DNA of 64,000 nucleotides from Microbacterium aerolatum (GTDB lineage Bacteria; Actinomycetota; Actinomycetes; Actinomycetales; Microbacteriaceae): positions 62,001-126,000 of the forward strand of contig NZ_BJUW01000001.1 in the NCBI RefSeq assembly GCF_007988825.1, written 5' to 3'. The notes under the pieces are model-generated. The model had not been told where the DNA came from. It made no database searches and saw nothing but the letters and a program-made list of their open reading frames with translations. Shown here piece by piece: positions 50,079-59,198 of the stretch (its first letter is position 1; each line of letters begins with the position of its first letter). The position numbers were made by a program, and so were the translations under genes.

Positions 50079-51824
50079 CTAATCGCAGGTGAGCTCGGTG
50101 CGTGTCGTGTCAGGCGCCTCGATCATGGGGGTGTGCTGCAGGTGCGTGCGATGGTCGCCTGCGCCCTCGCCGACGAACGTCACAGCGATGCTGGCGGAGT
50201 CGCCGGGGGAGAGCAGCAACTCGTGCTGGACGACGCTCCTGGTGCCGAGCAGCGCGGTCTGCACGCCCTCGTCGCTCGTGCCTCCGTCGACCGACTCGAT
50301 GGTGGCGCCCTCCGGCCCGTAGATGGCGATCAGTGTGCGGATGTCTCCGCCGCTGCCGCCTGTCACGTGTGTCGAGAGTGTCTGCTCGGCGTCGAGCGGG
50401 GCGTCGCTCTTCCACGTCACTCGTACCTGCGTGGTCGGGGTGCCGTGGCACACGCCCACGGCGGTGTTGATGTCGGCGTCGGCGTAGAAGTCCATCTTGC
50501 CGCCGGTGATGTCGTTCAGGAGCACGCCGACGTGGGGGCCGCGGGCGCCGTCAGTGGGAAGGGCTCCGCCGAGCGTGGATGCCGCGAGCCGCCCTTGCTC
50601 GTCCTCATGAGCGCTCCAGATGCGGATGCGGTTCTCACCGGCCGCCGCCGCCAGTGAGGAAATCAGCTGCTTCGGGTCGTTGCCGGACAGAGCGACCGAG
50701 AAGAGTGCGTTGGCGGCCTGGGCGAACACGGCATCCTGCTCGATGGGATCCGAGACCGTGGCGTAGACCTCCGACAGCAGGATCGGGACGATCGTGTCGG
50801 CATCCGCGGTGAACGGCCCGAACGTGACGGCCCCGGCCGGGCCGAGCAGGTGGGCCGCCACGACTGTGTCGACGGCGACGACACCGTCGACCGGCTGGCT
50901 GAACTGCTGCTCCCAGCGCTGGGCGATCAGGGGAGCGGCCTCGGTGAAATCGGGGATGCTGGTGACGTTCTGGATGTGGCGGCCGGGGCCCTCGCCGAAG
51001 AGCGCCGCGCTCGAATCGGTGACGGCGAGCGGTTCGTCGAGGCGCGGGAGATCGGCAGTCGACGCCTGACGCACCACGCTGATGTGTCCTCCGTCAGCCC
51101 GGATAAGGGCGAGGGAGCCGATGATGCCGCCCTCGGAGCGCAGCTCGGCGTTGTTCTGCATGGCGACGACGTAGGTGCGTGGCCCGTCTGCGCCGAGCAT
51201 GGGCGGGAGCAGGACGGATGCGCCGTGCAGGGCGCCGACGATGGTCGCCGCCTCGGTGACGACGTCGCGCATCTCGCGGACGGCATCCGCGAGCGGGGGG
51301 AGGGCGGCGTCGGCGTCGATCTGCAGTGCCCGGGTATCGGCGGCGCTGAGGACCTCGTCCGCATCGGCGAGCGGAACCTGCACCGCCGCGAACGGGGTGA
51401 GGTCGATGCGGGAGCCGCTCAGGCCGAGACCGCCGAGATCGATGCTGCGTGCCACGTCCAGCACCGGGATGACGGCATCCGACGCGACATCGTCGGCGAT
51501 CTCGGCGATCTCGCGCATCGCCGTGAAGTTGGCGCCCAGCCAGGGGATGAACTCGAAGCCGCGCCAGACGACATCGGAGGTGAGGTCACGCGCCTGACCG
51601 GTATGGCCGGCGATTCGCGGTGCGATGCGCTCGGCGCGCTCGATGTCGCCGTCGGCGATCGCCGAGCGCAGCTGCGACGACGAGGACTTGACGTTCTGAA
51701 GCTCGGATGCGGCGGCGACGCCGCGGACCACGACCCATCCGACCGCGAACAGGAGCAGCGTCGTCACCGCTGCGATCGTCCACCCGATCCAGCGTCGTCG
51801 AACCGGCAGGCGTCCGTCGCTCAC
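50079..51824 (-). CDS. DUF4012 domain-containing membrane protein
   Basis: The 581-residue protein has one N-terminal membrane anchor (about residues 8-32), a helical stretch, then the DUF4012 core outside the membrane: FEFIPWLGANFTAMREIAEIADD, RTYVVAMQNNAELRSEGGIIGSLALI and DGVVAVDTVVAAHLLGP. The family is linked to surface polysaccharide clusters of actinobacteria but has no proven activity. I take GTG at 51824, which gives SDGRLPVRRR before the anchor; a TTG at 51836 is the alternative. It is divergent from a glycosyltransferase, which supports an envelope-glycan role. Confidence 0.85.
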   Translation of the reverse strand: MSDGRLPVRRRWIGWTIAAVTTLLLFAVGWVVVRGVAAASELQNVKSSSSQLRSAIADGDIERAERIAPRIAGHTGQARDLTSDVVWRGFEFIPWLGANFTAMREIAEIADDVASDAVIPVLDVARSIDLGGLGLSGSRIDLTPFAAVQVPLADADEVLSAADTRALQIDADAALPPLADAVREMRDVVTEAATIVGALHGASVLLPPMLGADGPRTYVVAMQNNAELRSEGGIIGSLALIRADGGHISVVRQASTADLPRLDEPLAVTDSSAALFGEGPGRHIQNVTSIPDFTEAAPLIAQRWEQQFSQPVDGVVAVDTVVAAHLLGPAGAVTFGPFTADADTIVPILLSEVYATVSDPIEQDAVFAQAANALFSVALSGNDPKQLISSLAAAAGENRIRIWSAHEDEQGRLAASTLGGALPTDGARGPHVGVLLNDITGGKMDFYADADINTAVGVCHGTPTTQVRVTWKSDAPLDAEQTLSTHVTGGSGGDIRTLIAIYGPEGATIESVDGGTSDEGVQTALLGTRSVVQHELLLSPGDSASIAVTFVGEGAGDHRTHLQHTPMIEAPDTTRTELTCD

Positions 51825-51876
51825 AGCTGCATTCAAGCACGGGTGGGGCTATCACGGGTTTCCCGATGTGCGAGGT

Positions 51877-51882
51877 TATCCT
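51877..51882 (+). promoter_or_regulatory. -10 element, leaderless glycosyltransferase gene
   Basis: TATCCT ends six bases before the ATG at 51889, which decides the start over upstream in-frame codons. Confidence 0.55.
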
Positions 51883-51888
51883 TTCGAT

Positions 51889-52962
51889 ATGGGAGCCCAG
51901 CTGCGCGTCGTCCTCGACCAGGCCTCGACGGTCGTCGACGCGGATCAGGCCAGAGCTGCACGCGACCTGACGGCGGGGCTGATCGCGACGGCTCCGAGGG
52001 ACTGCACTGTGGACGCGATCGTGCCGTCAGGCGCTGACGTCGACATCGAGGGCATCGACGAGGTGCGCAAGCTGCCTCTCGGGCGCCGGGAGCTTGCGGC
52101 ATCGTGGCAGATCGGGCTCGCGCCTGGAGTCGGTGCGGGGCTAATTCACGCGCCGTCGCTGATGGCGCCGCTCGTCAAGCACGACAGGCTCCACGACAAT
52201 CACCAGATCGCCGTCACTGTGTGGGATCTGAACGCCTGGGAGGCTCCGCAGACTCTGCCGAAGTCGACAGTGGCATGGCAGCGAGGCATGCTGCGCCGTG
52301 CGGCGAAGCATGCGGATGCCGTGATCGTGCCCACTCACGCGATGGCCGAGCGGATCGCCGAGTTCGCCAAGCTCGGTGACCGGGTGCGGGTGATCGCCGG
52401 GGCGCCTCCCAGCGGTTTCGTCGCTCCAGTCGACGGCGTGGGGCGCCGCCGCACGCTTTCACTGCCGGACCGCTATATCGTGCTGTCCGGGTCGCAGGAG
52501 CGGCTCGAGCACGGATTCCGGGCGGCCTCAGCCGCCGACGTCGATGCGGTGGTGATGGATGCCGCCGATGGCACCGAACCGCAATTGGCAGACCTCGCCG
52601 CGGCGGCAGGGCTCCCCGAGCGACGAGCGCATGTGCGCGGCGTGCTCCCCGCGGAAGACCGCGCGGCGGTCCTCGCCGGAGCATCCGCCTTCGTCGCCAC
52701 CAACACCCTTGCGGCGTGGCCGTGGCGGGCGATGGAAGCGCTCGCAGTGGGGGCGCCGATCGTGGCGGTGGACAGCGGGATGCATCGCGACACGATCGCC
52801 GAGGGCGGCGTTCTGGTGACGATCGATGATCTGACGGATGCGGTCACCGAAGCCCTTGGCGGTGCGGCGCAGCGCCTGGGTGTGTTGGCCGCGGACCGGG
52901 CGAAGGCGTTCTCATGGGCGAGTTCGGCCGAGCGGGTCTGGGCGCTGCACGCCGATCTTTAG
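51889..52962 (+). CDS. GT-B fold glycosyltransferase (family 4-like)
   Basis: The 357-residue protein is organised like a retaining family 4 glycosyltransferase: N-domain LRVVLDQASTVVDADQARAARDL, an internal WDLNAWEAPQTLP segment, VIVPTHAMAERIAEFAKLGDRVRVI and a C-domain with ALAVGAPIVAVDSGMHRDTI, matching the nucleotide-sugar site of the fold (normally an E in EAxxxGxP; here EALAVGAP). Sugar donor and acceptor are unknown. A TATCCT -10 fixes the ATG at 51889. It is divergent from the DUF4012 gene. Confidence 0.82.
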   Translation: MGAQLRVVLDQASTVVDADQARAARDLTAGLIATAPRDCTVDAIVPSGADVDIEGIDEVRKLPLGRRELAASWQIGLAPGVGAGLIHAPSLMAPLVKHDRLHDNHQIAVTVWDLNAWEAPQTLPKSTVAWQRGMLRRAAKHADAVIVPTHAMAERIAEFAKLGDRVRVIAGAPPSGFVAPVDGVGRRRTLSLPDRYIVLSGSQERLEHGFRAASAADVDAVVMDAADGTEPQLADLAAAAGLPERRAHVRGVLPAEDRAAVLAGASAFVATNTLAAWPWRAMEALAVGAPIVAVDSGMHRDTIAEGGVLVTIDDLTDAVTEALGGAAQRLGVLAADRAKAFSWASSAERVWALHADL

Positions 52963-53071
52963 CGCGCGTCGAGCCTGCGCGCAGCCTGTTAATCATCACG
53001 ACACGCCGATTTCCTATGCGTTTTTATGAGCCTCAGTGGCATCATCGCGTAACTTCCGTCACACTAGTCAC

Positions 53072-55546
53072 ATGTCTCGTCGTGTCGCACGCTCCCGAAA
53101 CGTGCTCCGGGTGCCCCGATTCCTGGCTGTCTTCATCGCAGTGACAGCTGTCGTGGTGGGCACTGTCGCACCGTTCGAACTGGCGACGGCATCCGCATCC
53201 GTCAGCGCGTCGACGAGTCAGGCGCGTTCTCTCAGCGATCCCGCGAAGAGCAGCATCGCCAAGACGTCGCTCGCCGGCTTCAACGCCGGAAACATCATCA
53301 GCGACGCCGTGTTCACGAACAAGAGCACGATGACCGAGGCGCAGATCCAGTCCTTCTTCAACTCGAAGGTGTCGAAGTGCGTCGTGGGCAAGGACGAGGA
53401 CGGCAAGCCCTACGTCTGCCTCAAGGACTTCAAGATCACGTCGGTCAACCGTGTGGCCGATGCGTACTGCGATGGATACACCGGCGCGGCGAATGAGAGC
53501 GCCGCGCGCATCATCTACCGTGTCGCGCAGTCGTGTGACATCAACCCGCAGGTGCTGATCGTCATGCTCCAGAAGGAGCAGGGTCTTGTCACGCACGTGT
53601 GGCCCAGCGCGTGGCGCTACAACATCGCCCTCGGACAGGGATGCCCTGACACGGCACCTTGCGACCCTGGCTACATCGGGTTCTTCCACCAGATCTACGG
53701 TGCGGCTCGTCAGATGCAGATGTACATGGAGGGTCGCTGGTTCAACTGGTACGCACCGGGGAACACCTGGCAGATCCAGTACCACCCGGACCGTGACCGC
53801 TGCGGCACGGGCGCTGTGCACGTGGCGAACAAGGCGACATCCGCGCTGTACTACTACACGCCGTACCAGCCCAATGCTGCAGCACTCCGTGCCAACTACG
53901 GCGAAGGAGACACCTGCTCCAGCTACGGGAACCGCAACTTCTACAACTACTTCACGGACTGGTTCGGGTCGACGCAGAAGCCGGCGGCTCCCGCGGTCAC
54001 GGTATCGCCGTTGGTAGACCTCAACTCGACGAACTACGTCGTTGCTGCAGATACCAGCGGGACAGTCTGGGCGTACGCCTACGCGAAGAGTAACTGGGCT
54101 TCGCGGGTGAAGCTGACGAGCGGGCTGGGGGCGCTTTCGCGGTTCTTCAGTATCGGGGACCTGACTGGCGACATGCGACGGGATTTCGTCGCCGTCGACG
54201 CGAAGGGACAGCCGCGCCTGGTACCCGGCGGAGCAGGCACCGCCCTTGGCGCGCCGACCGCGCTGCCCGGGGACTGGAGCGGCGTCATCGATGTGATTCC
54301 CGCAGGCGACTTCAACAAGGACGGCGTGGAAGATGTCTTCTCGCTTACGGCGAGCGGACAGCTCCATCTGCGAGCAGGCAACGGCTTGGGCGGCTTCGCA
54401 CCGCCGACGCTGGTCGGAGTCGGGTGGTCGACGATGACCACCATCCTCGGCGGAGTCGATTTCGACGGTAATGGCACGTCCGACATCGTGGCCAGAGACG
54501 GCAAGGGAAAGCTGTACCTCTATCCGGGCACTGGCAAGGGGAGTTGGGGGAGAAGCGTCCAGATCGGCAACGGATGGTCGTCTATGTCAGACATCTTCAT
54601 TCCCGGAGATTTCAACGGAGACGGGCGTGCTGACCTCCTTGCGCACGGTGCCGACGGCGGACTCGTACTGTACAAGGGCACCGGAGGCGGCGGCCTAGCC
54701 AAGGTCGGCGCAGTCGGTTCCGGCTGGCAGACCATGGTGGCGAAGTCGTCCGGTGGTCTCAAGATCACGGCACCTCCGGTGCCGCCGGCAGGTATCGGCA
54801 ACGTGAACGGCGCGGGCGGCGTGGATATCGTCGCAGCGGCGAGCAACGGTGAGGCTTTCATCTACGGAGGGTCAGGCACGGGGGGGTTCACCAGCCGAAG
54901 CAAGATCGGCAACGGATGGGGTGCCGGGGACACCATCGTGCAACTCGGAGACTTCGATCGCTCCGGGACGTCGGATTTCGGTCGCATCGATGCCGCAGGC
55001 AATTTCTACCTTTACAGGGGTGCAGTCGGCGGCGGCTTCGCTGCCCCCGTGCGCATCGGTCACGGCTGGAGTGGCTTCGTCCATGTGCTCGGCGGAATGG
55101 ACTTCGATGGTGACCGAATCGTTGACACGCTCGCCGTCGACAGAGCCGGAGCGATGTACCTGTACCGCGGTAGTGGCAAGGGCGCCTGGATCGGCGCACC
55201 TGTACAGGTCGGGAATGGATGGGGCACCGCCGACCCGGTGTTCTATGCGGGCGACTTCGATGGCGACGGTCGAGGAGACGTGATCGCGCGAATGTCGGAC
55301 GGGACGCTTCGTCTGTATCCGATCGACGGGGGATCGAAGTGGGGTGTACCGAGGCAGATCGGCAACGGGTGGGGCGCGTTCAGCAACGTCTTCACCCCGG
55401 GCGATTTCAACGGCGATGGAGCTGCAGACCTGATCGCGACCCTTCCTTCTGGACTCATGTACCTGTACCCGGGGACGGGCAGCGGACAGTTCCGGGCGCG
55501 GTCGCACATCGGCAATGGCTGGGCGGCGATGAACCCTGTTGGTTAA
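53072..55546 (+). CDS. Secreted FG-GAP/VCBS repeat protein with lysozyme-like N-domain
   Basis: The 824-residue protein has a signal peptide (basic start, hydrophobic to about residue 40). An N-domain of about 280 residues shows IISDAVFTNKSTMTEAQIQ, ARIIYRVAQSCDINPQVLI, VMLQKEQGLVT and WRYNIALGQGCPDTAPC, which look like a lysozyme/transglycosylase-type fold with Glu in LQKEQGL as a possible catalytic residue, and several Cys. About nine FG-GAP-type repeats follow, with cores such as GDFNGDGRADLL, VDFDGNGTSDIV and GDFDGDGRGDVI that bind calcium. I use ATG at 53072. It probably acts on the surface or outside the cell. Function is unproven. Confidence 0.82.
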   Translation: MSRRVARSRNVLRVPRFLAVFIAVTAVVVGTVAPFELATASASVSASTSQARSLSDPAKSSIAKTSLAGFNAGNIISDAVFTNKSTMTEAQIQSFFNSKVSKCVVGKDEDGKPYVCLKDFKITSVNRVADAYCDGYTGAANESAARIIYRVAQSCDINPQVLIVMLQKEQGLVTHVWPSAWRYNIALGQGCPDTAPCDPGYIGFFHQIYGAARQMQMYMEGRWFNWYAPGNTWQIQYHPDRDRCGTGAVHVANKATSALYYYTPYQPNAAALRANYGEGDTCSSYGNRNFYNYFTDWFGSTQKPAAPAVTVSPLVDLNSTNYVVAADTSGTVWAYAYAKSNWASRVKLTSGLGALSRFFSIGDLTGDMRRDFVAVDAKGQPRLVPGGAGTALGAPTALPGDWSGVIDVIPAGDFNKDGVEDVFSLTASGQLHLRAGNGLGGFAPPTLVGVGWSTMTTILGGVDFDGNGTSDIVARDGKGKLYLYPGTGKGSWGRSVQIGNGWSSMSDIFIPGDFNGDGRADLLAHGADGGLVLYKGTGGGGLAKVGAVGSGWQTMVAKSSGGLKITAPPVPPAGIGNVNGAGGVDIVAAASNGEAFIYGGSGTGGFTSRSKIGNGWGAGDTIVQLGDFDRSGTSDFGRIDAAGNFYLYRGAVGGGFAAPVRIGHGWSGFVHVLGGMDFDGDRIVDTLAVDRAGAMYLYRGSGKGAWIGAPVQVGNGWGTADPVFYAGDFDGDGRGDVIARMSDGTLRLYPIDGGSKWGVPRQIGNGWGAFSNVFTPGDFNGDGAADLIATLPSGLMYLYPGTGSGQFRARSHIGNGWAAMNPVG
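53990..55540 (+). repeat. FG-GAP repeat array (coding)
   Basis: About nine degenerate repeats of roughly 55-60 codons each carry G/V-D-F-N/D-x-D-G-x-x-D followed by YLYPGTGxG-type strands. Their protein-level similarity reflects a beta-propeller. There are no long exact DNA repeats. Confidence 0.65.
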
Positions 55547-55919
55547 TGAGGAACCCTTGAGATCCTTCGGTCACATCAGGCACGTCCGCTAGTACTGACA
55601 CTGACGCGCGGCGCCACCACCGCTTGACGCCCACTGGATCGCAATCAAACCGCCTGCTGCGCGATGCGTCGCGACGGAAGGTGGTTGGCGAGATCGCCAG
55701 GCCCGTGTTCGCCGATCAAGGCGGCCTTGTCCTGCGCGATCACGCGCGGCGGCTCGTGTGCGGGGTACCCTGGTGACGGGGCGTCCACGGTGCGATTGTC
55801 ATGGCATACCAGCCCTCTATGCGCGTCCGAAGTCATCCGCACACGCCAGCAGTGACGTCTTCTGTCTTCGCATCTGCACTCATCGGGCGCCACCAGACGT
55901 TCGCTAGTTGCACGGACGC
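55547..55919. other. Gap of 373 bases, no supportable gene
   Basis: Only short ORFs lie here (55645-55893 on the minus strand and 55664-55855 on the plus strand). Neither has a convincing ribosome site, promoter or recognisable sequence. The minus-strand frame has somewhat protein-like runs (AQDKAALIGEHGPGDLAN), so a decayed gene is possible. The gap falls at the point where composition becomes less GC-rich. No repeat or hairpin of note was seen. Confidence 0.4.
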
Positions 55920-56957
55920 TCAGTGAACTGGTGTAAGCCTCCTGGCCAAGTTCGACACCGGTCGCTCATACAATCTGTAGCAGAGCACACTCGCGACGAT
56001 CGTAAGCACGATCGCGAGAACTGCGGTGAGGACTGGAGCCTTTGAGCCACCGACTAAAAAACCGGTGAGAGTGAAGAGGATTGGATGCAGCAAGTAAACC
56101 GAATAGCTTGCTTCGCCAAGTGTAGACAACGGCCTGTCCAACGTCGGTGGAAGCGGGACCATCATCTTGTAGGCGATCGCGCAAAGAAGCACGCACAGCA
56201 TCGAGAAGGCGATGCGATTGGGTCCCGTGACGAGGCTGATCTGCTCAGGTCCCGTCGGCCAGAGTATGAACAGGGCGACGACAGTGACAAGTGCCGCGAG
56301 GAGCACTCTTCGAGGTATGGCGACGTCGCGGAGCAACTTCCCTATGGCGAACCCCGCCACAAACAGGAACGCCTGATTGAGCGGGTTTACGTAGGTGCCC
56401 CACTGCTCGGAAAGCGGTCTTGACGGATCAAGCCCGAAGAAAGCGAAGTATGCACCGAGTGACACAAAGGCGACGACGCACACGGCGAACGAGGAGCGTC
56501 TGCGCGCGCTGAGTGCCACGAGCGGCAGGAACGCATAGAAAACGAGTTCATTACCGATTGACCAAGCGCCGAGCGCGATGTACCCGTCCCAATCGACGAA
56601 ACCGAAGAGTCCGCTGATATTCAGGAGAAGCACGCGCCATCCCGGCCAGTTCGCCTGAAGAATGAGAGTCACGACGGTCACGAGAACCAGCAGCGGGAAT
56701 ATCCGGAAAAATCGGCGGATGAAGAATGTGCGGATGCCAGCGCCGTCGTTGAGCCGCTCGGAATACACGTGGAACATCGTGAGCCCGCTCAGGACGTAGA
56801 ACACCGCGACACCATAGATGCCGATTCGACCAAGGGCTGTGTCGGCTCCTGAAGGACCGAAGGTCCATGATGTGTAGTGGTACAGCATGATCCCGAGGGC
56901 CGCTGCGCCCCGTAGATAGTCCAGGTTGCTCAACCGTACGCGATGGGCAATGAACAT
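55920..56957 (-). CDS. OafA/YrhL-type membrane acyltransferase
   Basis: This integral-membrane O-acyltransferase (345 residues) has about ten hydrophobic segments and the family pattern LDYLRGAAALGIMLYHYTSW (residues 12-31, with the active His), GRIGIYGVAVFYVLSGLTMF, and FIRRFFRIFPLLVLV. Further along are SIGNELVFYAFLPL and LGEASYSVYLLHPILF. It probably acetylates a surface sugar. The ATG at 56957 has TAGAGT seven bases upstream. It is divergent from the legionaminic acid operon, so its substrate may be that sugar or its glycan. Confidence 0.88.
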   Translation of the reverse strand: MFIAHRVRLSNLDYLRGAAALGIMLYHYTSWTFGPSGADTALGRIGIYGVAVFYVLSGLTMFHVYSERLNDGAGIRTFFIRRFFRIFPLLVLVTVVTLILQANWPGWRVLLLNISGLFGFVDWDGYIALGAWSIGNELVFYAFLPLVALSARRRSSFAVCVVAFVSLGAYFAFFGLDPSRPLSEQWGTYVNPLNQAFLFVAGFAIGKLLRDVAIPRRVLLAALVTVVALFILWPTGPEQISLVTGPNRIAFSMLCVLLCAIAYKMMVPLPPTLDRPLSTLGEASYSVYLLHPILFTLTGFLVGGSKAPVLTAVLAIVLTIVASVLCYRLYERPVSNLARRLTPVH

Positions 56958-56964
56958 GCGCGTA

Positions 56965-56970
56965 ACTCTA
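56965..56970 (-). promoter_or_regulatory. -10 element, leaderless acyltransferase gene
   Basis: TAGAGT on the minus strand ends seven bases before the ATG at 56957, facing away from the legB promoter. Confidence 0.55.
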
Positions 56971-57035
56971 TCCGACGTTCCTCAGGGCAGACGGATGGAC
57001 GGAGCTCCCTTGAGGTTCGAGACTCACGTGGCCGG

Positions 57036-57041
57036 TAGACT
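57036..57041 (+). promoter_or_regulatory. -10 element of the legionaminic acid operon
   Basis: TAGACT ends seven bases before the ATG of legB at 57049. It is the only clear promoter seen for the eight overlapping genes that follow. Confidence 0.6.
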
Positions 57042-57048
57042 GGAACGT

Positions 57049-58044
57049 ATGAAGGTACTGCTCACAGGCGCTGACGGATTCATCGGATCACACCTCGCGG
57101 AGCAGCTCGTACGTGACGGACACGAAGTCCGAGCGCTGGTGCTGTACAACTCGTTCGATTCGCGTGGTTGGCTCGATGGCATCGATCCGGAGGTCGCGTC
57201 GGAAATCGAGTTTCTCCCGGGTGACGTGCGCGACCCTGCGTTGATGATGTCCGCTGTCCGCGACCGGGATGCTGTACTCCATCTCGCGGCACTGATTGCG
57301 ATCCCGTACTCGTACGCCGCGCCAGATCTATATGTGCAGACGAACATCCAGGGCACGGTGAACCTGCTCAACGCGGCGCGCGCGGCCGACGTGTCGCGAT
57401 TCATCCACACCTCTACCAGCGAGGTGTACGGCACGGCCAGATACGTACCGATGGACGAGGGGCACCCGCTCCAAGGCCAATCGCCGTACTCGGCCTCGAA
57501 GATCGCCGCCGACCAGATGGTGAATTCCTTCCACACGTCGTTCGGTCTTCCCACTGTGACGGTCCGCCCGTTCAACACGTTTGGGCCGCGCCAGTCCGCT
57601 CGGGCCGTGATCCCGACGATCATTAGCCAGCTCGCTGCGGGCAAGCGAGAGATCCAACTCGGCGCGCTCACGCCCACACGTGACTTCACCTACGTGCCCG
57701 ACACGGTGTCCGGATTCATTGCCGCGCTCAACAGCACGGCGGGCGTGGGCGAAGTCATCAACCTTGGCGTCGGGTTCGAGGTATCGATCGCTCGAACATT
57801 CGAGCTCATCACCGAAGCGATGGGGATCGAGGCTAACGCCACGGAAGACCCCGCTCGTCTGCGCCCGGCGAACTCTGAGGTCGAGCGCCTTTTCTCTGAC
57901 AACACCAAGGCCCGTGAGATCCTCGGCTGGACACCTCGCTACGACGGCGATGACGGATTCCGCGAAGGACTTCGCGAGACGGCGCAGTGGTTCACCGACT
58001 CCACGAACCTCGCTCGATACCGCACCGACGCGTACGTCGTATGA
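57049..58044 (+). CDS. legB: NAD-dependent sugar-nucleotide 4,6-dehydratase LegB
   Basis: LegB makes the 4-keto-6-deoxy sugar nucleotide that starts legionaminic acid synthesis. The extended SDR (331 residues) begins MKVLLTGADGFIGSHLAEQL (NAD-binding GxxGxxG). It has the LegB-specific YNSFDSRGWLDGID and AALIAIPYSYAAPDLYVQTN, the catalytic TSTSEVYG and YSASK (Ser-Tyr-Lys), and RPFNTFGPRQSARAVIPTII. These match Campylobacter LegB segments closely. Leaderless ATG at 57049; the frame upstream is not coding. Its stop overlaps legC (ATGA). Confidence 0.93.
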   Translation: MKVLLTGADGFIGSHLAEQLVRDGHEVRALVLYNSFDSRGWLDGIDPEVASEIEFLPGDVRDPALMMSAVRDRDAVLHLAALIAIPYSYAAPDLYVQTNIQGTVNLLNAARAADVSRFIHTSTSEVYGTARYVPMDEGHPLQGQSPYSASKIAADQMVNSFHTSFGLPTVTVRPFNTFGPRQSARAVIPTIISQLAAGKREIQLGALTPTRDFTYVPDTVSGFIAALNSTAGVGEVINLGVGFEVSIARTFELITEAMGIEANATEDPARLRPANSEVERLFSDNTKAREILGWTPRYDGDDGFREGLRETAQWFTDSTNLARYRTDAYVV

Positions 58045-59198
58045 GTACTGAAGCAGACATCGTCCAGCTGATCCGTGGGGTCGTCGGTGACGACCCGTTC
58101 GTGGGGCTCCACGTGCCGAGCATCGGCGAGCGCGAAAAGGCGCGCGTTCTCGAATGTCTGGACTCCACTTTCGTGTCGAGCGTCGGGATGTTCGTCACGG
58201 ACTTCGAGCAGGGTATTGCGGAGTTCACTGGCGCTGCGCACGCGGTCGCCGTGTCGAACGGCACGTCCGCGCTGCAGGTTGCCCTCGAGCTCGTCGGCGT
58301 GCGGTCTGGCGATGAGGTGATCGTCCCCACGCTGTCATTCGTGGCGACCGCGAACGCGGTGGCGCACACCGGCGCCGTGCCGTACTTCGTCGACAGCGAC
58401 GAGGAGACATTGGGCCTCTCGGTGGACGCTGTTGCGACGGTGCTGCGCGCTGCGCGCCGGGGCCCGGATGGGCCGATCGACTCCGCGACGGGGCGTCGAA
58501 TCGCAGCCATCGTCCCGATGCACGCGCTGGGTCATCCGATGCGCATCGCTGAGCTCGTTGCGCTCGCCGACGAGTACGGTGTGCCCGTGGTCGAAGACGC
58601 GGCGGAGTCATTGGGCAGTCGTGTTGACGGCGTTCACACCGGAACGTTCGGACGCCTCGGGATCATGAGCTTCAATGGGAACAAGATCCTCACCACGGGC
58701 GGTGGCGGGATGATCCTCACCGAAGACGACGAACTCGCCTGGCACGCCAAGCACCTCACGACGACGGCGAAGCTCCCGCACCGCTGGGAGTTCGAGCACG
58801 ACGAAGTCGCTTACAACTACCGAATGCCCAATCTCAACGCCGCACTGGGCGTCGCTCAGTTGGAACGTCTCCCGGACTTCCTTGAGAAGAAGCGAGCCTT
58901 GGCTGACGGCTACATCACGGCGTTCGCCGACGTGCGTGGAGTGCGCTTTCTCTCCGAGCCCGCGGGGACCACGAGCAACTACTGGCTATGCGCTGTGCGC
59001 ATCGACGGGGGGATCGTTGCGCGGAATGCCGTACTGGAGGCGACCAATGACGCAGGGCTTCAGTGCCGTCCGTTCTGGAACCTGCTACACCGACAGGCGC
59101 CGTACCGGAACCTTCCGCACTCCGCGACACCTGTTGCCGATGCGCTGTATGAGAGCACGGTGTGCATCCCGAGCACGCCTGGGCTGGCGGCCGCATGA
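58041..59198 (+). CDS. legC: LegC-type PLP aminotransferase
   Basis: LegC adds the C4 amino group to the 4-keto sugar. The DegT/DnrJ-family enzyme (385 residues) has the family start VGLHVPSIGEREKARVLECL, STFVSSVGMFVTDFEQGIAEF, VAVSNGTSALQVALEL, a VEDAAESLGS Asp contact and the PLP Lys in SFNGNKILTTGGGGMI. Both ends overlap neighbours by four bases. The match is to LegC rather than to PseC of the pseudaminic acid route, judging from the conserved N-terminus. Confidence 0.92.
   Translation: MSTEADIVQLIRGVVGDDPFVGLHVPSIGEREKARVLECLDSTFVSSVGMFVTDFEQGIAEFTGAAHAVAVSNGTSALQVALELVGVRSGDEVIVPTLSFVATANAVAHTGAVPYFVDSDEETLGLSVDAVATVLRAARRGPDGPIDSATGRRIAAIVPMHALGHPMRIAELVALADEYGVPVVEDAAESLGSRVDGVHTGTFGRLGIMSFNGNKILTTGGGGMILTEDDELAWHAKHLTTTAKLPHRWEFEHDEVAYNYRMPNLNAALGVAQLERLPDFLEKKRALADGYITAFADVRGVRFLSEPAGTTSNYWLCAVRIDGGIVARNAVLEATNDAGLQCRPFWNLLHRQAPYRNLPHSATPVADALYESTVCIPSTPGLAAA

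Noticed and set aside
55645..55893. An 82-residue minus-strand ORF in the gap before the acyltransferase
   Set aside because: There is no ribosome site, no promoter of the window's type and no recognisable domain. Kept only as a possible decayed gene in the gap description.
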